From Vogesella sp. XCS3 (GTDB taxonomy: Bacteria > Pseudomonadota > Gammaproteobacteria > Burkholderiales > Chromobacteriaceae): a stretch of DNA of 64,000 nt. Below the pieces are notes generated by a model, which searched no databases, was not told where the DNA came from, and was given only the letters and a program-made list of their open reading frames with translations. Shown here piece after piece: positions 39,792-53,560 of the stretch. The position numbers and the translations under genes were made by a program. Where the stretch lies: assembly GCF_020616155.1 (NCBI RefSeq), contig NZ_CP085530.1, forward strand, positions 1,673,501 to 1,737,500, given 5' to 3'. The first letter of the stretch is position 1; each line of letters begins with the position of its first letter.

Positions 39792-40436
39792 ATGGAACTG
39801 ATTACTTTCCTGATCGACTTCATCCTGCACATCGACACCCATCTGGCCACACTCGTTGCCAATTATGGGCCGTGGATTTATTTCATCCTGTTCCTGATCG
39901 TATTCTGCGAAACCGGCCTGGTGGTCACCCCCTTCCTGCCGGGTGACTCGCTGCTGTTCGTGGCCGGCGCTCTGGCCGCCATGGGCCAGATGAACGTGCA
40001 CCTGCTGGTGGCCCTGCTGATTGTGGCAGCCATTCTGGGCGATGGCGTCAATTACACCATTGGCCGCCACGCCGGCATGAAGCTGTTTGCACGCTTTCCG
40101 CGCCTGCTCAAGCAGTCCTACCTGGACAAAACGCACGCTTTTTACGAAAAACACGGCGGTAAAACCATCATCTTTGCCCGCTTTGTGCCCATCGTGCGCA
40201 CCTTTGCGCCGTTCGTGGCCGGCATCGGCCGCATGGAGTACCGCCAGTTCCTGAGCTACAACGTGATCGGCGCCTTGCTGTGGGTGATCGGTTTTACCTA
40301 CGCCGGCTTCTTCTTCGGCAATATGCCCTTTGTACGCAAGAATCTGGAGTACCTGATCTTTGGCATCATCATTGTCTCCATGCTGCCAGGCATTATCGAA
40401 GTGATACGCCACCGCCGCGCGGCAAGTAAAAGCTGA
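39792..40436 (+). CDS. DedA family membrane protein
   Basis: A 214-residue inner-membrane protein of the DedA/VTT family, which takes part in lipid flipping and envelope homeostasis. The conserved E-x-G-L-x-V-x-P-x-x-P-G-D appears as [17 protein letters not shown] (about 36-52), and the second signature as [21 protein letters not shown] (residues about 132-152, split here). About five hydrophobic segments are visible. The ATG at 39792 is chosen since the upstream in-frame sequence is not membrane-like. Confidence 0.93.
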   Translation: MELITFLIDFILHIDTHLATLVANYGPWIYFILFLIVFCETGLVVTPFLPGDSLLFVAGALAAMGQMNVHLLVALLIVAAILGDGVNYTIGRHAGMKLFARFPRLLKQSYLDKTHAFYEKHGGKTIIFARFVPIVRTFAPFVAGIGRMEYRQFLSYNVIGALLWVIGFTYAGFFFGNMPFVRKNLEYLIFGIIIVSMLPGIIEVIRHRRAASKS

Positions 40437-40616
40437 TTTTTAGCCACAAAAGCACGGAAACACGCCTAGGGGCTGGCCAGTAGCGCACCAGCCGCGGGGC
40501 ACACACGATACGGCTTTCGTGTTGTTTCACGGTTTTCGTCGAGCAAAAGAGCTTGCCGTGGCTTTCGTGGCCAGAATGTTTTTGATTTTTCCGTTGCCAA
40601 CCTAGAGCTTCAGCGC
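40437..40616. other. Intergenic region with TTTCGTG repeats
   Basis: The 180 nt between the DedA gene and mutL contain GGCTTTCGTG, CACGGTTTTCGT and GGCTTTCGTGGCC on one side, and inverted-like CCACAAAAGCACGGAAACACG on the other, flanking a GGCTGG…CCAGCC stem. This resembles the CACGAAA-type intergenic repeats seen in many proteobacteria. No gene is seen. Confidence 0.4.
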
Positions 40617-42530
40617 ATGAAACGCATCCAGAAACTGCCCGACCACCTGGTCAACCAGATTGCCGCTGGCGAAGTGGTCGAGCGCCCGGCCTCGGCCCTG
40701 AAAGAAATGCTGGAAAACAGCCTGGACGCTGGCGCCAGCAAAATTACCGTGGACCTGGCACAGGGCGGCATCAAGCTGATTCGCGTTACCGACAACGGCA
40801 ACGGCATTGCTGCTGATGACCTGCCGCTGGCGCTGGATCGCCACGCCACCAGCAAGATCGCCAGCCTGGACGACCTGGAAAGCGTGTCCACCCTGGGCTT
40901 TCGCGGCGAGGGGCTGGCCAGCGTGGCTTCTGTGTCGCGCCTGACGCTCACCAGCCGCCCGCACGACGCCGAACACGCGCATCAGATTATTGCCATCGAT
41001 GGCACCCTGCACCCGGTAGAACCAGCCGCGCACCCGGCCGGCACCAGCGTGGAAGTGGTAGACCTGTACTTCAACACCCCGGCACGGCGCAAATTCCTGA
41101 AGAGTGACAACACCGAATACGCCCATTGCGCCGCCACCTTCGAGCGCATCGCCCTGGCGCACCCACAGGTAGAATTTACCCTGCGCCACAACGGCAAGGT
41201 GGTATGGCGCCTGCCGCAGCAAACCGTGGCCGAGCGCGTCGGCGCCCTGCTCGGCAAAGACTTTGTCGAGGCAGCCCTGCCACTGGATACCCAGGCCGCC
41301 GGCTTGGGTCTGACCGGCTTTGTGGCCAGCCCGACCTACTCGAAAGCCAGCCGTGACGCGCAGTATTTCTTCGTCAACGGCCGTTTTGTGCGTGACAAAA
41401 CCGCGCAGCACGCCCTGCGCCAGGCCTACCGCGATGTACTGCACCACGAGCGCCACCCGGCCTACGCGCTGTTTTTCACGCTAGACCCGGCCGGCGTAGA
41501 CGTGAACGTGCACCCTACCAAGATCGAGGTGCGCTTTCGCGAAAGCCAGGCTATCCACCAGTTTCTGTTCCACAGCGTGCACCGCGCCCTGGCCAGCACC
41601 ACCGCGGGCGCCAGCCCGGCAGTACAGCTGCACGAGCAGCCTGTGGCCGAGTCTGGCGCCACGGCCACAACGGCAGCCGCTTTCGCACCGCCACACCACA
41701 CCCCGCAGCAAGCCAGCCTGCTGCCGGCACGCCCGTCGGCTAACGTTGGCCGCACACCGCTACCGCAAACCTACCACTACGAGCAGCAAAGCATCCCGCT
41801 GCATGTAGCGCGCGAGGCTATTGGCGTATACGACAAGCAGTTTGCCGGCCTGCGTGACGAAGAGCGGCAGCAGCCTGCCATCAGCCAGGCACTCGCCCCC
41901 ACCACAGCCAGCCCGACCGTCACGCTACCCGCAGCCAGTGAAGGCATCCCGCCACTGGGTTTTGCCCTGGCGCAGCTGCACGGTGTGTACATTCTGAGCC
42001 AGTGCGAAGACGGTCTGATCGTGGTGGACATGCACGCCGCGCACGAGCGCATCGTATACGAACGCCTGAAAACAGCACTGGAAGCCGATGCCATCCCCAT
42101 GCAGCCGCTGCTGCTGCCGGTGTCGTTTGCCGCAGACCGTTTCGAGGTAGCCACGGTAGAAGAAAGCGCAGAGGACATGAAACGCCTTGGCGTCGAGCTG
42201 GCCGTACTCTCGCCCACCCAGATTGCCGTGCGCGGCATGCCGGTATGGCTAAAGGAAGGTAATGCTGTCGAGCTGGCTCGCGCCGTTTTGAAAGACGTAC
42301 GCGAGCACGGCCTGACACAAGTCATGACCGAGCGCCGCAACGAACTGCTGGCTACCATGGCCTGCCACGGCGCGGTACGCGCCAACCGGCAGCTGACCTT
42401 GCCGGAAATGAATGCCCTGCTGCGCGACATGGAAGCCACCGAGCGCTCCGGCCAATGCAACCACGGCCGCCCGACCTGGAGCCGCCTGGGCATGCGCGAC
42501 CTGGACGCCCTATTCATGCGCGGCCAGTAA
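40617..42530 (+). CDS. mutL: DNA mismatch repair protein MutL
   Basis: MutL links MutS mismatch recognition to strand excision. The 637-residue protein has the GHKL ATPase domain (about 1-220) with IAAGEVVERPASALKEMLEN, DNGNGI, ATSKI and LGFRGEGLASVASVS, then the transducer domain (about 220-335; FVNGRFVRDK). A low-complexity Ala/Pro linker follows (about 345-440), then the C-terminal dimerisation domain (about 445-637) with CHGAVRANRQLTLPEMNALL and QCNHGRPTWSRL. A perfect 17-bp terminator follows. Confidence 0.97.
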   Translation: MKRIQKLPDHLVNQIAAGEVVERPASALKEMLENSLDAGASKITVDLAQGGIKLIRVTDNGNGIAADDLPLALDRHATSKIASLDDLESVSTLGFRGEGLASVASVSRLTLTSRPHDAEHAHQIIAIDGTLHPVEPAAHPAGTSVEVVDLYFNTPARRKFLKSDNTEYAHCAATFERIALAHPQVEFTLRHNGKVVWRLPQQTVAERVGALLGKDFVEAALPLDTQAAGLGLTGFVASPTYSKASRDAQYFFVNGRFVRDKTAQHALRQAYRDVLHHERHPAYALFFTLDPAGVDVNVHPTKIEVRFRESQAIHQFLFHSVHRALASTTAGASPAVQLHEQPVAESGATATTAAAFAPPHHTPQQASLLPARPSANVGRTPLPQTYHYEQQSIPLHVAREAIGVYDKQFAGLRDEERQQPAISQALAPTTASPTVTLPAASEGIPPLGFALAQLHGVYILSQCEDGLIVVDMHAAHERIVYERLKTALEADAIPMQPLLLPVSFAADRFEVATVEESAEDMKRLGVELAVLSPTQIAVRGMPVWLKEGNAVELARAVLKDVREHGLTQVMTERRNELLATMACHGAVRANRQLTLPEMNALLRDMEATERSGQCNHGRPTWSRLGMRDLDALFMRGQ

Positions 42531-42536
42531 AGCCAC

Positions 42537-42574
42537 CATGAAAAAAGCCTGGCATACGCCAGGCTTTTTTCATG
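42537..42574. terminator. mutL terminator
   Basis: Perfect 17-bp inverted repeat (CATGAAAAAAGCCTGGC and inverse) with an ATAC loop; T-rich on both strands, so it can also end the convergent lipoprotein gene. Confidence 0.9.
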
Positions 42575-42590
42575 ACACAACAGCAGCCGC

Positions 42591-42833
42591 TCAAGGTGCC
42601 GGCGTACACACCATACCGGTGGGGCAAGCCGCAGGCTCGGGCGTGCCGCTACCGGCATTGGCCACCGCTTTCACGCCTGCCGCCGTCACATCTACCGCCG
42701 TGCCCACCACGGTAGCCCCTACCGATACTGCAGTCGAAGCCACAGACACGGCAGCACCCGCCACCGACACCACAGCACAACCCGACACCGCCCCAGCTAC
42801 GGCCAACAAGGCCACCATCCCAAGCAAACGCAT
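42591..42833 (-). CDS. Small lipoprotein with Ala/Val/Ser repeats
   Basis: An 80-residue secreted lipoprotein. The signal peptide ends in a lipobox (VSGC; lipidated Cys near residue 19). The mature part is a low-complexity VSVAGAAVSVASTAVSVG run and then TAVDVTAAGVKAVANAG. It matches the pattern of the NF038104-type small lipoproteins of betaproteobacteria. A GGGGGA ribosome site precedes the ATG. Function unknown; it is convergent with mutL. Confidence 0.82.
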   Translation of the reverse strand: MRLLGMVALLAVAGAVSGCAVVSVAGAAVSVASTAVSVGATVVGTAVDVTAAGVKAVANAGSGTPEPAACPTGMVCTPAP

Positions 42834-42957
42834 GCCATTCCCCCTATTCAGGCTGGCAGTATAAATGACAACAGAACAAATACCTGCACCACACTACCGA
42901 ATAGGGGCAAGAAACAGCGTGCATGGCTATCGAATCTCCACACAAGCACCCGGAAAA

Positions 42958-42989
42958 AACAAACCCCCAGCCTAGGCCGGGGGTTTGTT
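42958..42989 (-). terminator. Terminator of rpmB-rpmG
   Basis: Stem AACAAACCCCC / GGGGGTTTGTT with a 10-nt loop; on the minus strand it follows rpmG and runs into T-rich sequence. Confidence 0.8.
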
Positions 42990-43035
42990 ATCAACAGGTG
43001 CTCTCCCGAAGGAGCGCCACCGTAAAGAAGCCAAA

Positions 43036-43191
43036 TTATTTCAGTTTGGTTTCTTTGTACAGAACATGCTTGCGGGCAACGGGATCAAACTTTTTGATCT
43101 CCATTTTTTCCGGCATGGTGCGCTTGTTCTTGGTGGTGGTGTAGAAATGACCAGTACCTGCAGTCGATTCCAGTTTGATCTTGTCGCGCAT
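43036..43191 (-). CDS. rpmG: 50S ribosomal protein L33
   Basis: A 51-residue protein read directly from the minus strand: [20 protein letters not shown], then [20 protein letters not shown] and the ending [10 protein letters not shown]. This is a standard L33 of the zinc-free (C-minus) type, without the CxxC pairs. It lies 29 nt after rpmB, the usual order, and ends before a strong terminator. Confidence 0.97.
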   Translation of the reverse strand: MRDKIKLESTAGTGHFYTTTKNKRTMPEKMEIKKFDPVARKHVLYKETKLK

Positions 43192-43220
43192 GGCTAATCC
43201 TTAAGCTTCGGTCGAGTTAA

Positions 43221-43454
43221 TTACAGTTCGCCGCGAGCACGCAGGTCGGCCAGAACTGCATCAATGCCTACCTTGTCAATAGTACGCAGAGCAGCGTTGG
43301 AGATACGCAGACGTACCCAACGGTTTTCGCTCTCTACCCAGAACTTGCGATACTGCAGGTTCGGCAGAAAACGACGCTTAGTTTTGTTATTGGCGTGGGA
43401 CACATTGTTCCCGGTCATCGGACGCTTGCCGGTGACTTTGCAAACACGCGCCAT
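43221..43454 (-). CDS. rpmB: 50S ribosomal protein L28
   Basis: A 77-residue basic protein beginning [20 protein letters not shown] with the conserved [15 protein letters not shown] and C-terminal [20 protein letters not shown]. It is a normal-length L28 and is paired with rpmG downstream. Confidence 0.98.
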   Translation of the reverse strand: MARVCKVTGKRPMTGNNVSHANNKTKRRFLPNLQYRKFWVESENRWVRLRISNAALRTIDKVGIDAVLADLRARGEL

Positions 43455-45571
<2,117 letters not shown>

Positions 45572-45601
45572 TAAGCGTTTTGCCTTATTCAGCCTGTTAA
45601 C

Positions 45602-45647
45602 GGTTGGCCGCAGCTCATGCAGACCCCTGCAGGACTTGCGGCCAACC
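45602..45647. repeat. Inverted pair of GGTTGGCCGCA between pyrG and kdsA
   Basis: GGTTGGCCGCA at 45602-45612 and TGCGGCCAACC at 45637-45647, with CTGCAG also inside the loop. There is no good T-run, so this may be a repeat insertion rather than a terminator. Confidence 0.75.
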
Positions 45648-45667
45648 TTGCCTTGAAAGGACACACC

Positions 45668-47891
<2,224 letters not shown>

Positions 47892-47893
47892 TC

Positions 47894-48190
47894 ATGCGCC
47901 GCCTGACCCTGATGCTGATCATCTTGCTTTCTGCTTTGCAATGGCCGTTATGGCTGGGCAAAGGCAGCTGGCTCAGGGTCTGGCAGCTTGATAAACAGGT
48001 TGAAGAACAGCGTGCGGCCAACCAGCTGCTGGTGCGCCGCAACGCTGCTCTGGATGCAGAAGTGCGTGATCTGAAGCAAGGAACCGCCGCAATTGAGGAG
48101 CGTGCACGCAATGAGCTTGGCATGATCCGCAAAGGTGAGGTATTTTTCCAGCTTCTTGATACGGCCAATGCACCACCCGCGCAGCAATAG
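47894..48190 (+). CDS. ftsB: Cell division protein FtsB
   Basis: FtsB is a bitopic inner-membrane protein that joins FtsL and FtsQ in the divisome. The 98-residue protein has one N-terminal membrane segment (about 3-20; [17 protein letters not shown]), a coiled coil (about 30-70; [20 protein letters not shown]) and the conserved [20 protein letters not shown]. It begins 2 nt after eno, the standard eno-ftsB pair. Confidence 0.95.
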   Translation: MRRLTLMLIILLSALQWPLWLGKGSWLRVWQLDKQVEEQRAANQLLVRRNAALDAEVRDLKQGTAAIEERARNELGMIRKGEVFFQLLDTANAPPAQQ

Positions 48191-48265
48191 CGTATATTGA
48201 CGCGCCACAGGCCACTACCGATAACGATATAAATGGCAGGCTACAAAGGCTACAGGGTCTGGTCT

Positions 48266-50065
48266 ATGACGACACACAATCCCATCGATACCGCACGGGA
48301 AACCCTCAAACAGCTCACCATGCGCAAGCTGTTGCCCACACCGGACAACTTCGAGCGCGTCTACTGCGAAATCGCTCAAGTACCGCAGGAAACCCGCAAG
48401 AACAAGCTGGCCGAGCTGATACTACGTGCCTTTGAAAACCTGCCTTCCGCAGATTCCAGCTACAAGATCGCCCTCACCAAGCTGCGCAAAGCCATCGAAG
48501 ATGAAAAGTGGGAGCTTATTCCGCAGCTGGTCATGGATTTATCTACCCTGCACCAGCGCAGCCGCGAAGTCACCCAGAGCTGGGGCCAGCTGGTGCTGGA
48601 CCTGATCCGCGCCTGGGAAACCCGCACACCCGATATGGGCCAGCGCTACAAACAGTCGGCGCTGGAACGGGTCATTGCCACCTTTGGCAATGCGCCTGAC
48701 GAGCTCAACGAAAAACTGGTCAACCTCGCCAAAACCTGGCTACAGTCTGGCAGCAACAACAGCGTCGGCATAGAAGTTGCCGGCCTGGAGAGCGACACCG
48801 ACACCGCAGCAGCCGACACGCTGCCCGCCGCGACAGGCAACGTCGTGATCGCCAGCAGCCAGTGGCGCGCCTGGATGGAAGTGCTGCAATACGCGCTGAA
48901 GTTCGGCATAGAGCCGCGTCTGGTGCACTACCCGGAAATGATGCCGCTGTTCGACGAAGTACAGCAGGCGTTGCAACACATTGAAGCTGATGACGAGATC
49001 GGCAGTTTCTTCCCGCGTTTGCGTGCCTTCCTGATCCGCCTGGAGCTGATCTCGCAGGATGACAAGCGCCTGGTATCCGGCCTGTCCGGCCTGATGCAGC
49101 TGATGCTGCAAAATGTGGCCGAGCTGAACCGCTCCGACAGCTACCTGGTGGGCCAGATCGCCAGCCTGCAGCAAATCCTGTCGCAACCCAATATCTCGAT
49201 CCAGCACATCTACCAGCTGGAATCCAGCCTGAAAGAGGTTATCCACAAACAGGGTAATCTGCGCCACTCGCTGGACGAAGCCACCAGCTCGCTGCGCGCC
49301 CTGCTGGATACCTTCCTGGACAAGCTGTCGCTGATGACCGACCACACCGGTGATTTCCATCAGCGCATCAGCAGCCATAGCGACCGCATCAAGAGCTCGC
49401 AGAATGCCAGCGAGCTCACCGGCATCCTGCAAGACCTGCTGTCCGACACCGCCAATATGCAAGACAGCCTCAAGCAGTCGCACAGCGAACTGCTGGCCGC
49501 CAAGCAGGATGTGCAGTCGGCACAAAGCCGTATCGGCGAGCTGGAAAAAGCGCTGGAAGCCGCCAGCGCAAAAGTGAAGGAAGACCAGCTCACCGGTGCC
49601 TTCAACCGCCGTGGACTGGAAGAACACTTCGACCGCGAAATCCACCGCGCCGAACGCAGCGGCCAACCCTTGTCGGTAGCCTTGATCGACGTAGACAACT
49701 TCAAGCAACTGAACGACCGCTACGGCCACCTGACCGGTGACGACGTACTGAAGTACCTGGTGGACATGATGCACCACAGCCTGCGCACGTCCGATATCGT
49801 GGGCCGCTTTGGTGGCGAAGAGTTCGTAGTGATCCTGCCGGACACGCCGGTAAACGAAGCCGTGGAGCTGGTGCAACGGCTGCAGCGCGAGCTCACCAAG
49901 AACTTTTTCCTGGCCAACCAGGACAAGCTGGTGGTGACCTTCAGTGCCGGCGTGGCGCTGTGGCACCGTGGCGAACAGGATTGCGATGTGATCGAGCGCG
50001 CCGACCGCGCCATGTACCAGGCCAAGCTGGCGGGCAAAAACCGTACGCTATCGGCCGAAAACTAA
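48266..50065 (+). CDS. Diguanylate cyclase with a large N-terminal regulatory region
   Basis: This 599-residue cytoplasmic protein makes cyclic-di-GMP. The GGDEF domain is C-terminal (about 435-595): DQLTGAFNRRGLEEHFDREI, the active-site GGEEF, and an intact I-site RTSD five residues before it, so product inhibition is expected. The first 430 residues are helical with a long predicted coiled coil (about 330-435; LLAAKQDVQSAQSRIGELEK) and no recognised sensor domain. The ATG at 48266 is chosen over an upstream frame start. A strong terminator follows, so it is an independent unit. Confidence 0.92.
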   Translation: MTTHNPIDTARETLKQLTMRKLLPTPDNFERVYCEIAQVPQETRKNKLAELILRAFENLPSADSSYKIALTKLRKAIEDEKWELIPQLVMDLSTLHQRSREVTQSWGQLVLDLIRAWETRTPDMGQRYKQSALERVIATFGNAPDELNEKLVNLAKTWLQSGSNNSVGIEVAGLESDTDTAAADTLPAATGNVVIASSQWRAWMEVLQYALKFGIEPRLVHYPEMMPLFDEVQQALQHIEADDEIGSFFPRLRAFLIRLELISQDDKRLVSGLSGLMQLMLQNVAELNRSDSYLVGQIASLQQILSQPNISIQHIYQLESSLKEVIHKQGNLRHSLDEATSSLRALLDTFLDKLSLMTDHTGDFHQRISSHSDRIKSSQNASELTGILQDLLSDTANMQDSLKQSHSELLAAKQDVQSAQSRIGELEKALEAASAKVKEDQLTGAFNRRGLEEHFDREIHRAERSGQPLSVALIDVDNFKQLNDRYGHLTGDDVLKYLVDMMHHSLRTSDIVGRFGGEEFVVILPDTPVNEAVELVQRLQRELTKNFFLANQDKLVVTFSAGVALWHRGEQDCDVIERADRAMYQAKLAGKNRTLSAEN

Positions 50066-50080
50066 GCCAGACCTACCCAA

Positions 50081-50108
50081 GCAAAACGGCGCCACGGCGC
50101 CGTTTTGC
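50081..50108. terminator. Terminator after diguanylate cyclase
   Basis: A 13-bp stem GCAAAACGGCGCC / GGCGCCGTTTTGC with two unpaired central bases, followed by TTTAT; usable from both sides. Confidence 0.85.
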
Positions 50109-50148
50109 TTTATCTGCGGCCAACCGTTGGCCGTGCCCTGCAAGTGGG

Positions 50149-50454
50149 CTAGTCGCCACCCTTTTTCATGGCCAGGCCGGCTTCGGCACGCTGTCTGCGC
50201 ACCGCTTTCGGGTCGGCCTGCAGCGGGCGGTAGATCTCTACCCTGTCGCCCTCGCGCAGCACGGTATCCACCTTGATCGCCTTGCTGAAAATACCCAGCT
50301 TGAGGTTGGCCATATCGATGTCGGCAAACTCTGCGGCCAACCCCGAAGCCTGCACCGCCTGCAGCGCATTACTGCCTGCGGCCAACGTCAGGCGAACAAT
50401 TTTCTGGCGCGCCGGCAGCGCGTAGGCCACCTCTACTGCAATGCGCTCAGTCAT
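50149..50454 (-). CDS. RnfH/RatB family protein
   Basis: A 101-residue UPF0125 protein with a ubiquitin-like fold. Conserved segments are IAVEVAYALPARQKIVRLTL, LGIFSKAIKVDTVLREGDRV and EIYRPLQADPKAVRRQRAEA. It overlaps the ratA gene by 8 nt, the usual ratA-ratB arrangement next to a divergent smpB. Function is not settled; in E. coli RatB is not required for RatA activity. Confidence 0.93.
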   Translation of the reverse strand: MTERIAVEVAYALPARQKIVRLTLAAGSNALQAVQASGLAAEFADIDMANLKLGIFSKAIKVDTVLREGDRVEIYRPLQADPKAVRRQRAEAGLAMKKGGD

Positions 50455-50884
50455 CGCCGTACACCCGGTCGGCTTCCTTGATGAACGCGTCTACCAGCGT
50501 ACCGGAAATGTGGCCAAACACCGGGCCGATGATGGTTTCCAGCAATTTGCTGGAAAACTCGTAACTCAGGCGAAACTCTACCTTGCACCCCACCTCGCCC
50601 AGCGGATGAAAGTGCCAGCGCCCTTCCAGAAACTTGAACGGCCCATCCACCAGCTGCATCAGGATGGTAGACGGCGGCTGGTTCACGTTACGCGTGGTGA
50701 AATGCTGCTTCACTCTCAGGTAATCGATATGCAGGCTGGCCACCAGGGTGTCGCCCTCGCGCGAGTGCTCCTCGCCCCTGGCACACCACGGCAAAAAGCG
50801 CGGGTACTGGCTGACTTCGTCCACCAGACGGAACATCTGCTCGGGCGTATGCGCCACCAGCACGTTTTTTTCGACGACTTGCAT
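50447..50884 (-). CDS. ratA: RatA / coenzyme Q-binding START-like protein
   Basis: A 145-residue START/COQ10-like protein. It shows VEKNVLVAHTPEQMFRLVDE, YPRFLPWCARGEEHSREGDT and the C-terminal GHISGTLVDAFIKEADRVYG. E. coli RatA has been reported to block 70S formation, while eukaryotic relatives bind ubiquinone; the sequence alone does not decide which applies here. It is divergent from smpB, a conserved arrangement. Confidence 0.93.
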   Translation of the reverse strand: MQVVEKNVLVAHTPEQMFRLVDEVSQYPRFLPWCARGEEHSREGDTLVASLHIDYLRVKQHFTTRNVNQPPSTILMQLVDGPFKFLEGRWHFHPLGEVGCKVEFRLSYEFSSKLLETIIGPVFGHISGTLVDAFIKEADRVYGDD

Positions 50885-50973
50885 GGTTCAACCGGCAAAA
50901 GAAAGGTGGAAGGTTACACAATGCCCGCCCCTGCGGGCAAGCCGCCAGGACAAGCCCCTGAATTTTCGGCACT

Positions 50974-51001
50974 TTGGCGAAAGCACCGAATCTGCTAGAA
51001 T
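50974..51001 (+). promoter_or_regulatory. smpB promoter
   Basis: TTGGCG, a 16-nt spacer and TAGAAT, ending 35 nt before the smpB ATG. Confidence 0.6.
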
Positions 51002-51036
51002 GTGCGATTCCCTGCAAACCTCTTTATCTGGCAGCC

Positions 51037-51483
51037 ATGAGCATTATCGACAACCGCAAGGCCTTCCACGACTACTTTATCGAGGAACAACTCGAAGCCG
51101 GTCTGGTACTGGAAGGCTGGGAGGTCAAAGCAATTCGCGCCGGGCGCGTACAGCTGAAAGAAAGCTACGTCATTTACCGTAACGGCGCTTTCTACCTGTT
51201 TGGCTGCCACATCACCCCGCTGCAATCCGCCTCTACCCACATCAAACCCGACCCGGTGCGCGACCGTAAACTGCTACTGAAACAAGAGCAGATCAGCCGC
51301 CTGATCGGCAAGGTGGAACGCGCCGGCTACACCATGGTGGCGCTGAACCTGCACTTCAGCAAAGGCAATATCAAGGCCGATATCGGCCTAGCCAAAGGCA
51401 AGAAGCAGCACGACAAGCGTGAAACCGAAAAAGAACGCGAATGGCAGCGCGAAAAACAGCGCCTGATCCGCAACAAGGGCTAA
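51037..51483 (+). CDS. smpB: SsrA-binding protein SmpB
   Basis: SmpB carries tmRNA to stalled ribosomes. The 148-residue protein has [59 protein letters not shown] and a basic C-terminal tail ([20 protein letters not shown]) that mimics the missing anticodon arm. The ATG at 51037 matches the family. The tmRNA gene itself is not in this window. It is followed after 2 nt by a small membrane protein gene. Confidence 0.98.
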   Translation: MSIIDNRKAFHDYFIEEQLEAGLVLEGWEVKAIRAGRVQLKESYVIYRNGAFYLFGCHITPLQSASTHIKPDPVRDRKLLLKQEQISRLIGKVERAGYTMVALNLHFSKGNIKADIGLAKGKKQHDKRETEKEREWQREKQRLIRNKG

Positions 51484-51485
51484 CC

Positions 51486-51827
51486 ATGAAATCCAGCGCC
51501 TTCCAGCCGCTTATCCTCATCGTCCTGGGCCTGCTGTGGTTCCTGAAAAGCAGCGCCCTGCTGCCCGACACCACTACCCTGCTGGCCCTGCTGCTGGCCG
51601 CCAGCGGCGTCGTCTTGCTGGTAGTAGATGGCCTGACCAAATCCACTGTCGTTACCGCCCCCATGCTGATGTATGCCGGCGTAGCGGTTTACCTGTTTGA
51701 CGAAGACAAGCTGCGCCTGAGCCACATGCTGTCGCTGGGCATGATCCTGCTGGGCTTGCTGATGCTGATCGCCCGCAGCGAACGCATACCGGAAAGACGC
51801 CAGCGCCGCGTGGCCGGTAACGACTAA
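51486..51827 (+). CDS. Hypothetical small membrane protein
   Basis: A 113-residue protein with about four hydrophobic segments (near 8-20, 30-48, 57-70 and 78-96) and a basic C-terminal tail (RSERIPERRQRRVAGND). It begins 2 nt after smpB and is probably co-transcribed. I do not recognise a named family. It precedes guaA by 59 nt. Confidence 0.75.
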   Translation: MKSSAFQPLILIVLGLLWFLKSSALLPDTTTLLALLLAASGVVLLVVDGLTKSTVVTAPMLMYAGVAVYLFDEDKLRLSHMLSLGMILLGLLMLIARSERIPERRQRRVAGND

Positions 51828-51886
51828 AGTAAACGTATTCCAAGCATTACTGGCTACCTGCCAGTTTTTTACCTTCAAGGACAGTC

Positions 51887-53464
51887 ATGGACAAAATCCT
51901 CATCCTCGATTTCGGCTCCCAGGTCACCCAGCTGATCGCGCGCCGTGTACGTGAAGCGCATGTTTACTGCGAGCTGCACCCGTTCGACATGCCCATAGAC
52001 GAGATCCGTGCCTTCGCCCCGAAAGCCATCATTCTCTCCGGTGGCCCCAACTCGGTGTACGAGTCCGACTACCAGGCCGACCCGGCCGTATTTGAGCTGG
52101 GCGTGCCCGTACTGGGCATCTGCTACGGCATGCAGTTCATGGCCCAGACCCTGGGCGGCAAAGTAGAAGCTGGCGACAAGCGCGAGTTCGGCTACGCCCA
52201 GATCCAGGCCCGCCACCACTCCAAGCTGCTGGAAGGCCTGCAAGACCACGTAGACGACGCCGGCAACGGCTTCCTGGACGTGTGGATGAGCCACGGCGAT
52301 AAAGTCACCGCGCTGCCAGCCGGCTTTAACGTGATTGCCGAAACCCCGTCCTGCCCGATCGCCGCCATGGCCGACGAAGCACGTGGTTTCTACGCCGTAC
52401 AGTTCCACCCGGAAGTGACCCACACCAAGCGCGGCACCGAAATGCTGCACCGCTTTGTACTGCATGTGGCCAACGCCAAGCCTAGCTGGACCATGCCGAA
52501 CTACATCGAAGAAGCGGTACAGAAAATCCGCGACCAGGTGGGCAACGAAGAAGTCATCCTTGGCCTGTCCGGCGGCGTGGACTCGTCCGTAGCCGCGGCA
52601 CTGATCCACCGCGCCATCGGCGACCAGCTCACCTGCGTTTTCGTTGACCACGGCCTGCTGCGCCTGAACGAAGGCAAGATGGTAATGGAAATGTTCGCGC
52701 AGAACCTGGGCGTGAAAGTGATCCACGTCGATGCGACCGAACAGTTCATGAGCAAACTGGCCGGCGAAGCCGACCCGGAGAAAAAGCGCAAAATCATCGG
52801 CGGTGAATTCGTCGAAGTATTCCAGCGCGAATCCGGCAAGCTCACCAACGCCAAATGGCTGGCACAAGGCACTATCTACCCGGACGTGATCGAATCTGCT
52901 GGCGCCAAAACCGGCAAGGCACACGCCATCAAGAGCCACCACAACGTGGGCGGCCTGCCGGACGACATGAACCTGAAGCTGCTGGAACCGCTGCGCGACC
53001 TGTTCAAGGACGAAGTGCGCCAGCTGGGCGTGGCCCTGGGCCTGCCGCACGACATGGTTTACCGCCACCCGTTCCCGGGCCCGGGCCTGGGCGTGCGCAT
53101 TCTGGGTGAAGTGAAAATGGAATACGCCGACCTGCTGCGCCGCGCCGATGCCATCTTCATCGAAGAGCTGCGTAACACCATCGACGAAAAAACCGGCAAA
53201 AACTGGTATGAACTCACCAGCCAGGCCTTTGCCGTATTCCTGCCGGTGAAATCGGTAGGCGTGATGGGCGATGGCCGCACCTACGACTACGTATGCGCCC
53301 TGCGTGCCGTGGTCACCAGCGACTTCATGACCGCCCACTGGGCCGAGCTGCCATACAGCCTGCTGGGCCGCGTGTCCAACCGCATCATCAACGAAGTACG
53401 CGGCCTGAACCGCGTGGTTTACGATGTATCGGGCAAACCGCCGGCAACCATCGAGTGGGAATAA
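51887..53464 (+). CDS. guaA: GMP synthase (glutamine-hydrolysing)
   Basis: GuaA converts XMP to GMP. The 525-residue enzyme has an N-terminal class I amidotransferase (about 1-200; catalytic Cys in [11 protein letters not shown], His-Glu in QFHPEVTHT), an ATP pyrophosphatase domain with the P-loop [19 protein letters not shown] (about 225-243), and the C-terminal dimerisation domain (about 400-525; [34 protein letters not shown]). A repeat-pair hairpin follows the stop. Confidence 0.98.
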   Translation: MDKILILDFGSQVTQLIARRVREAHVYCELHPFDMPIDEIRAFAPKAIILSGGPNSVYESDYQADPAVFELGVPVLGICYGMQFMAQTLGGKVEAGDKREFGYAQIQARHHSKLLEGLQDHVDDAGNGFLDVWMSHGDKVTALPAGFNVIAETPSCPIAAMADEARGFYAVQFHPEVTHTKRGTEMLHRFVLHVANAKPSWTMPNYIEEAVQKIRDQVGNEEVILGLSGGVDSSVAAALIHRAIGDQLTCVFVDHGLLRLNEGKMVMEMFAQNLGVKVIHVDATEQFMSKLAGEADPEKKRKIIGGEFVEVFQRESGKLTNAKWLAQGTIYPDVIESAGAKTGKAHAIKSHHNVGGLPDDMNLKLLEPLRDLFKDEVRQLGVALGLPHDMVYRHPFPGPGLGVRILGEVKMEYADLLRRADAIFIEELRNTIDEKTGKNWYELTSQAFAVFLPVKSVGVMGDGRTYDYVCALRAVVTSDFMTAHWAELPYSLLGRVSNRIINEVRGLNRVVYDVSGKPPATIEWE

Positions 53465-53468
53465 GCCC

Positions 53469-53496
53469 TTGCGGCCAACCTTGAGGTTGGCCGCAA
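53469..53496. terminator. Repeat-pair hairpin after guaA
   Basis: TTGCGGCCAACCT (53469-53481), two bases, AGGTTGGCCGCAA (53484-53496): a 13-bp perfect inverted pair of the window-wide motif, six bases after the guaA stop. No T-run follows. Confidence 0.75.
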
Positions 53497-53560
53497 CACC
53501 AGCCCGACTCACCCAGCCCGCCCGATGGCGGGCTTTGTCTTGCCCTGATACAGGCTACCC

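Noticed and set aside
40450..40600. Mobile element at the TTTCGTG repeats before mutL
   Set aside because: Repeats are short and imperfect with no terminal inverted structure or target duplication; kept only as an intergenic note.
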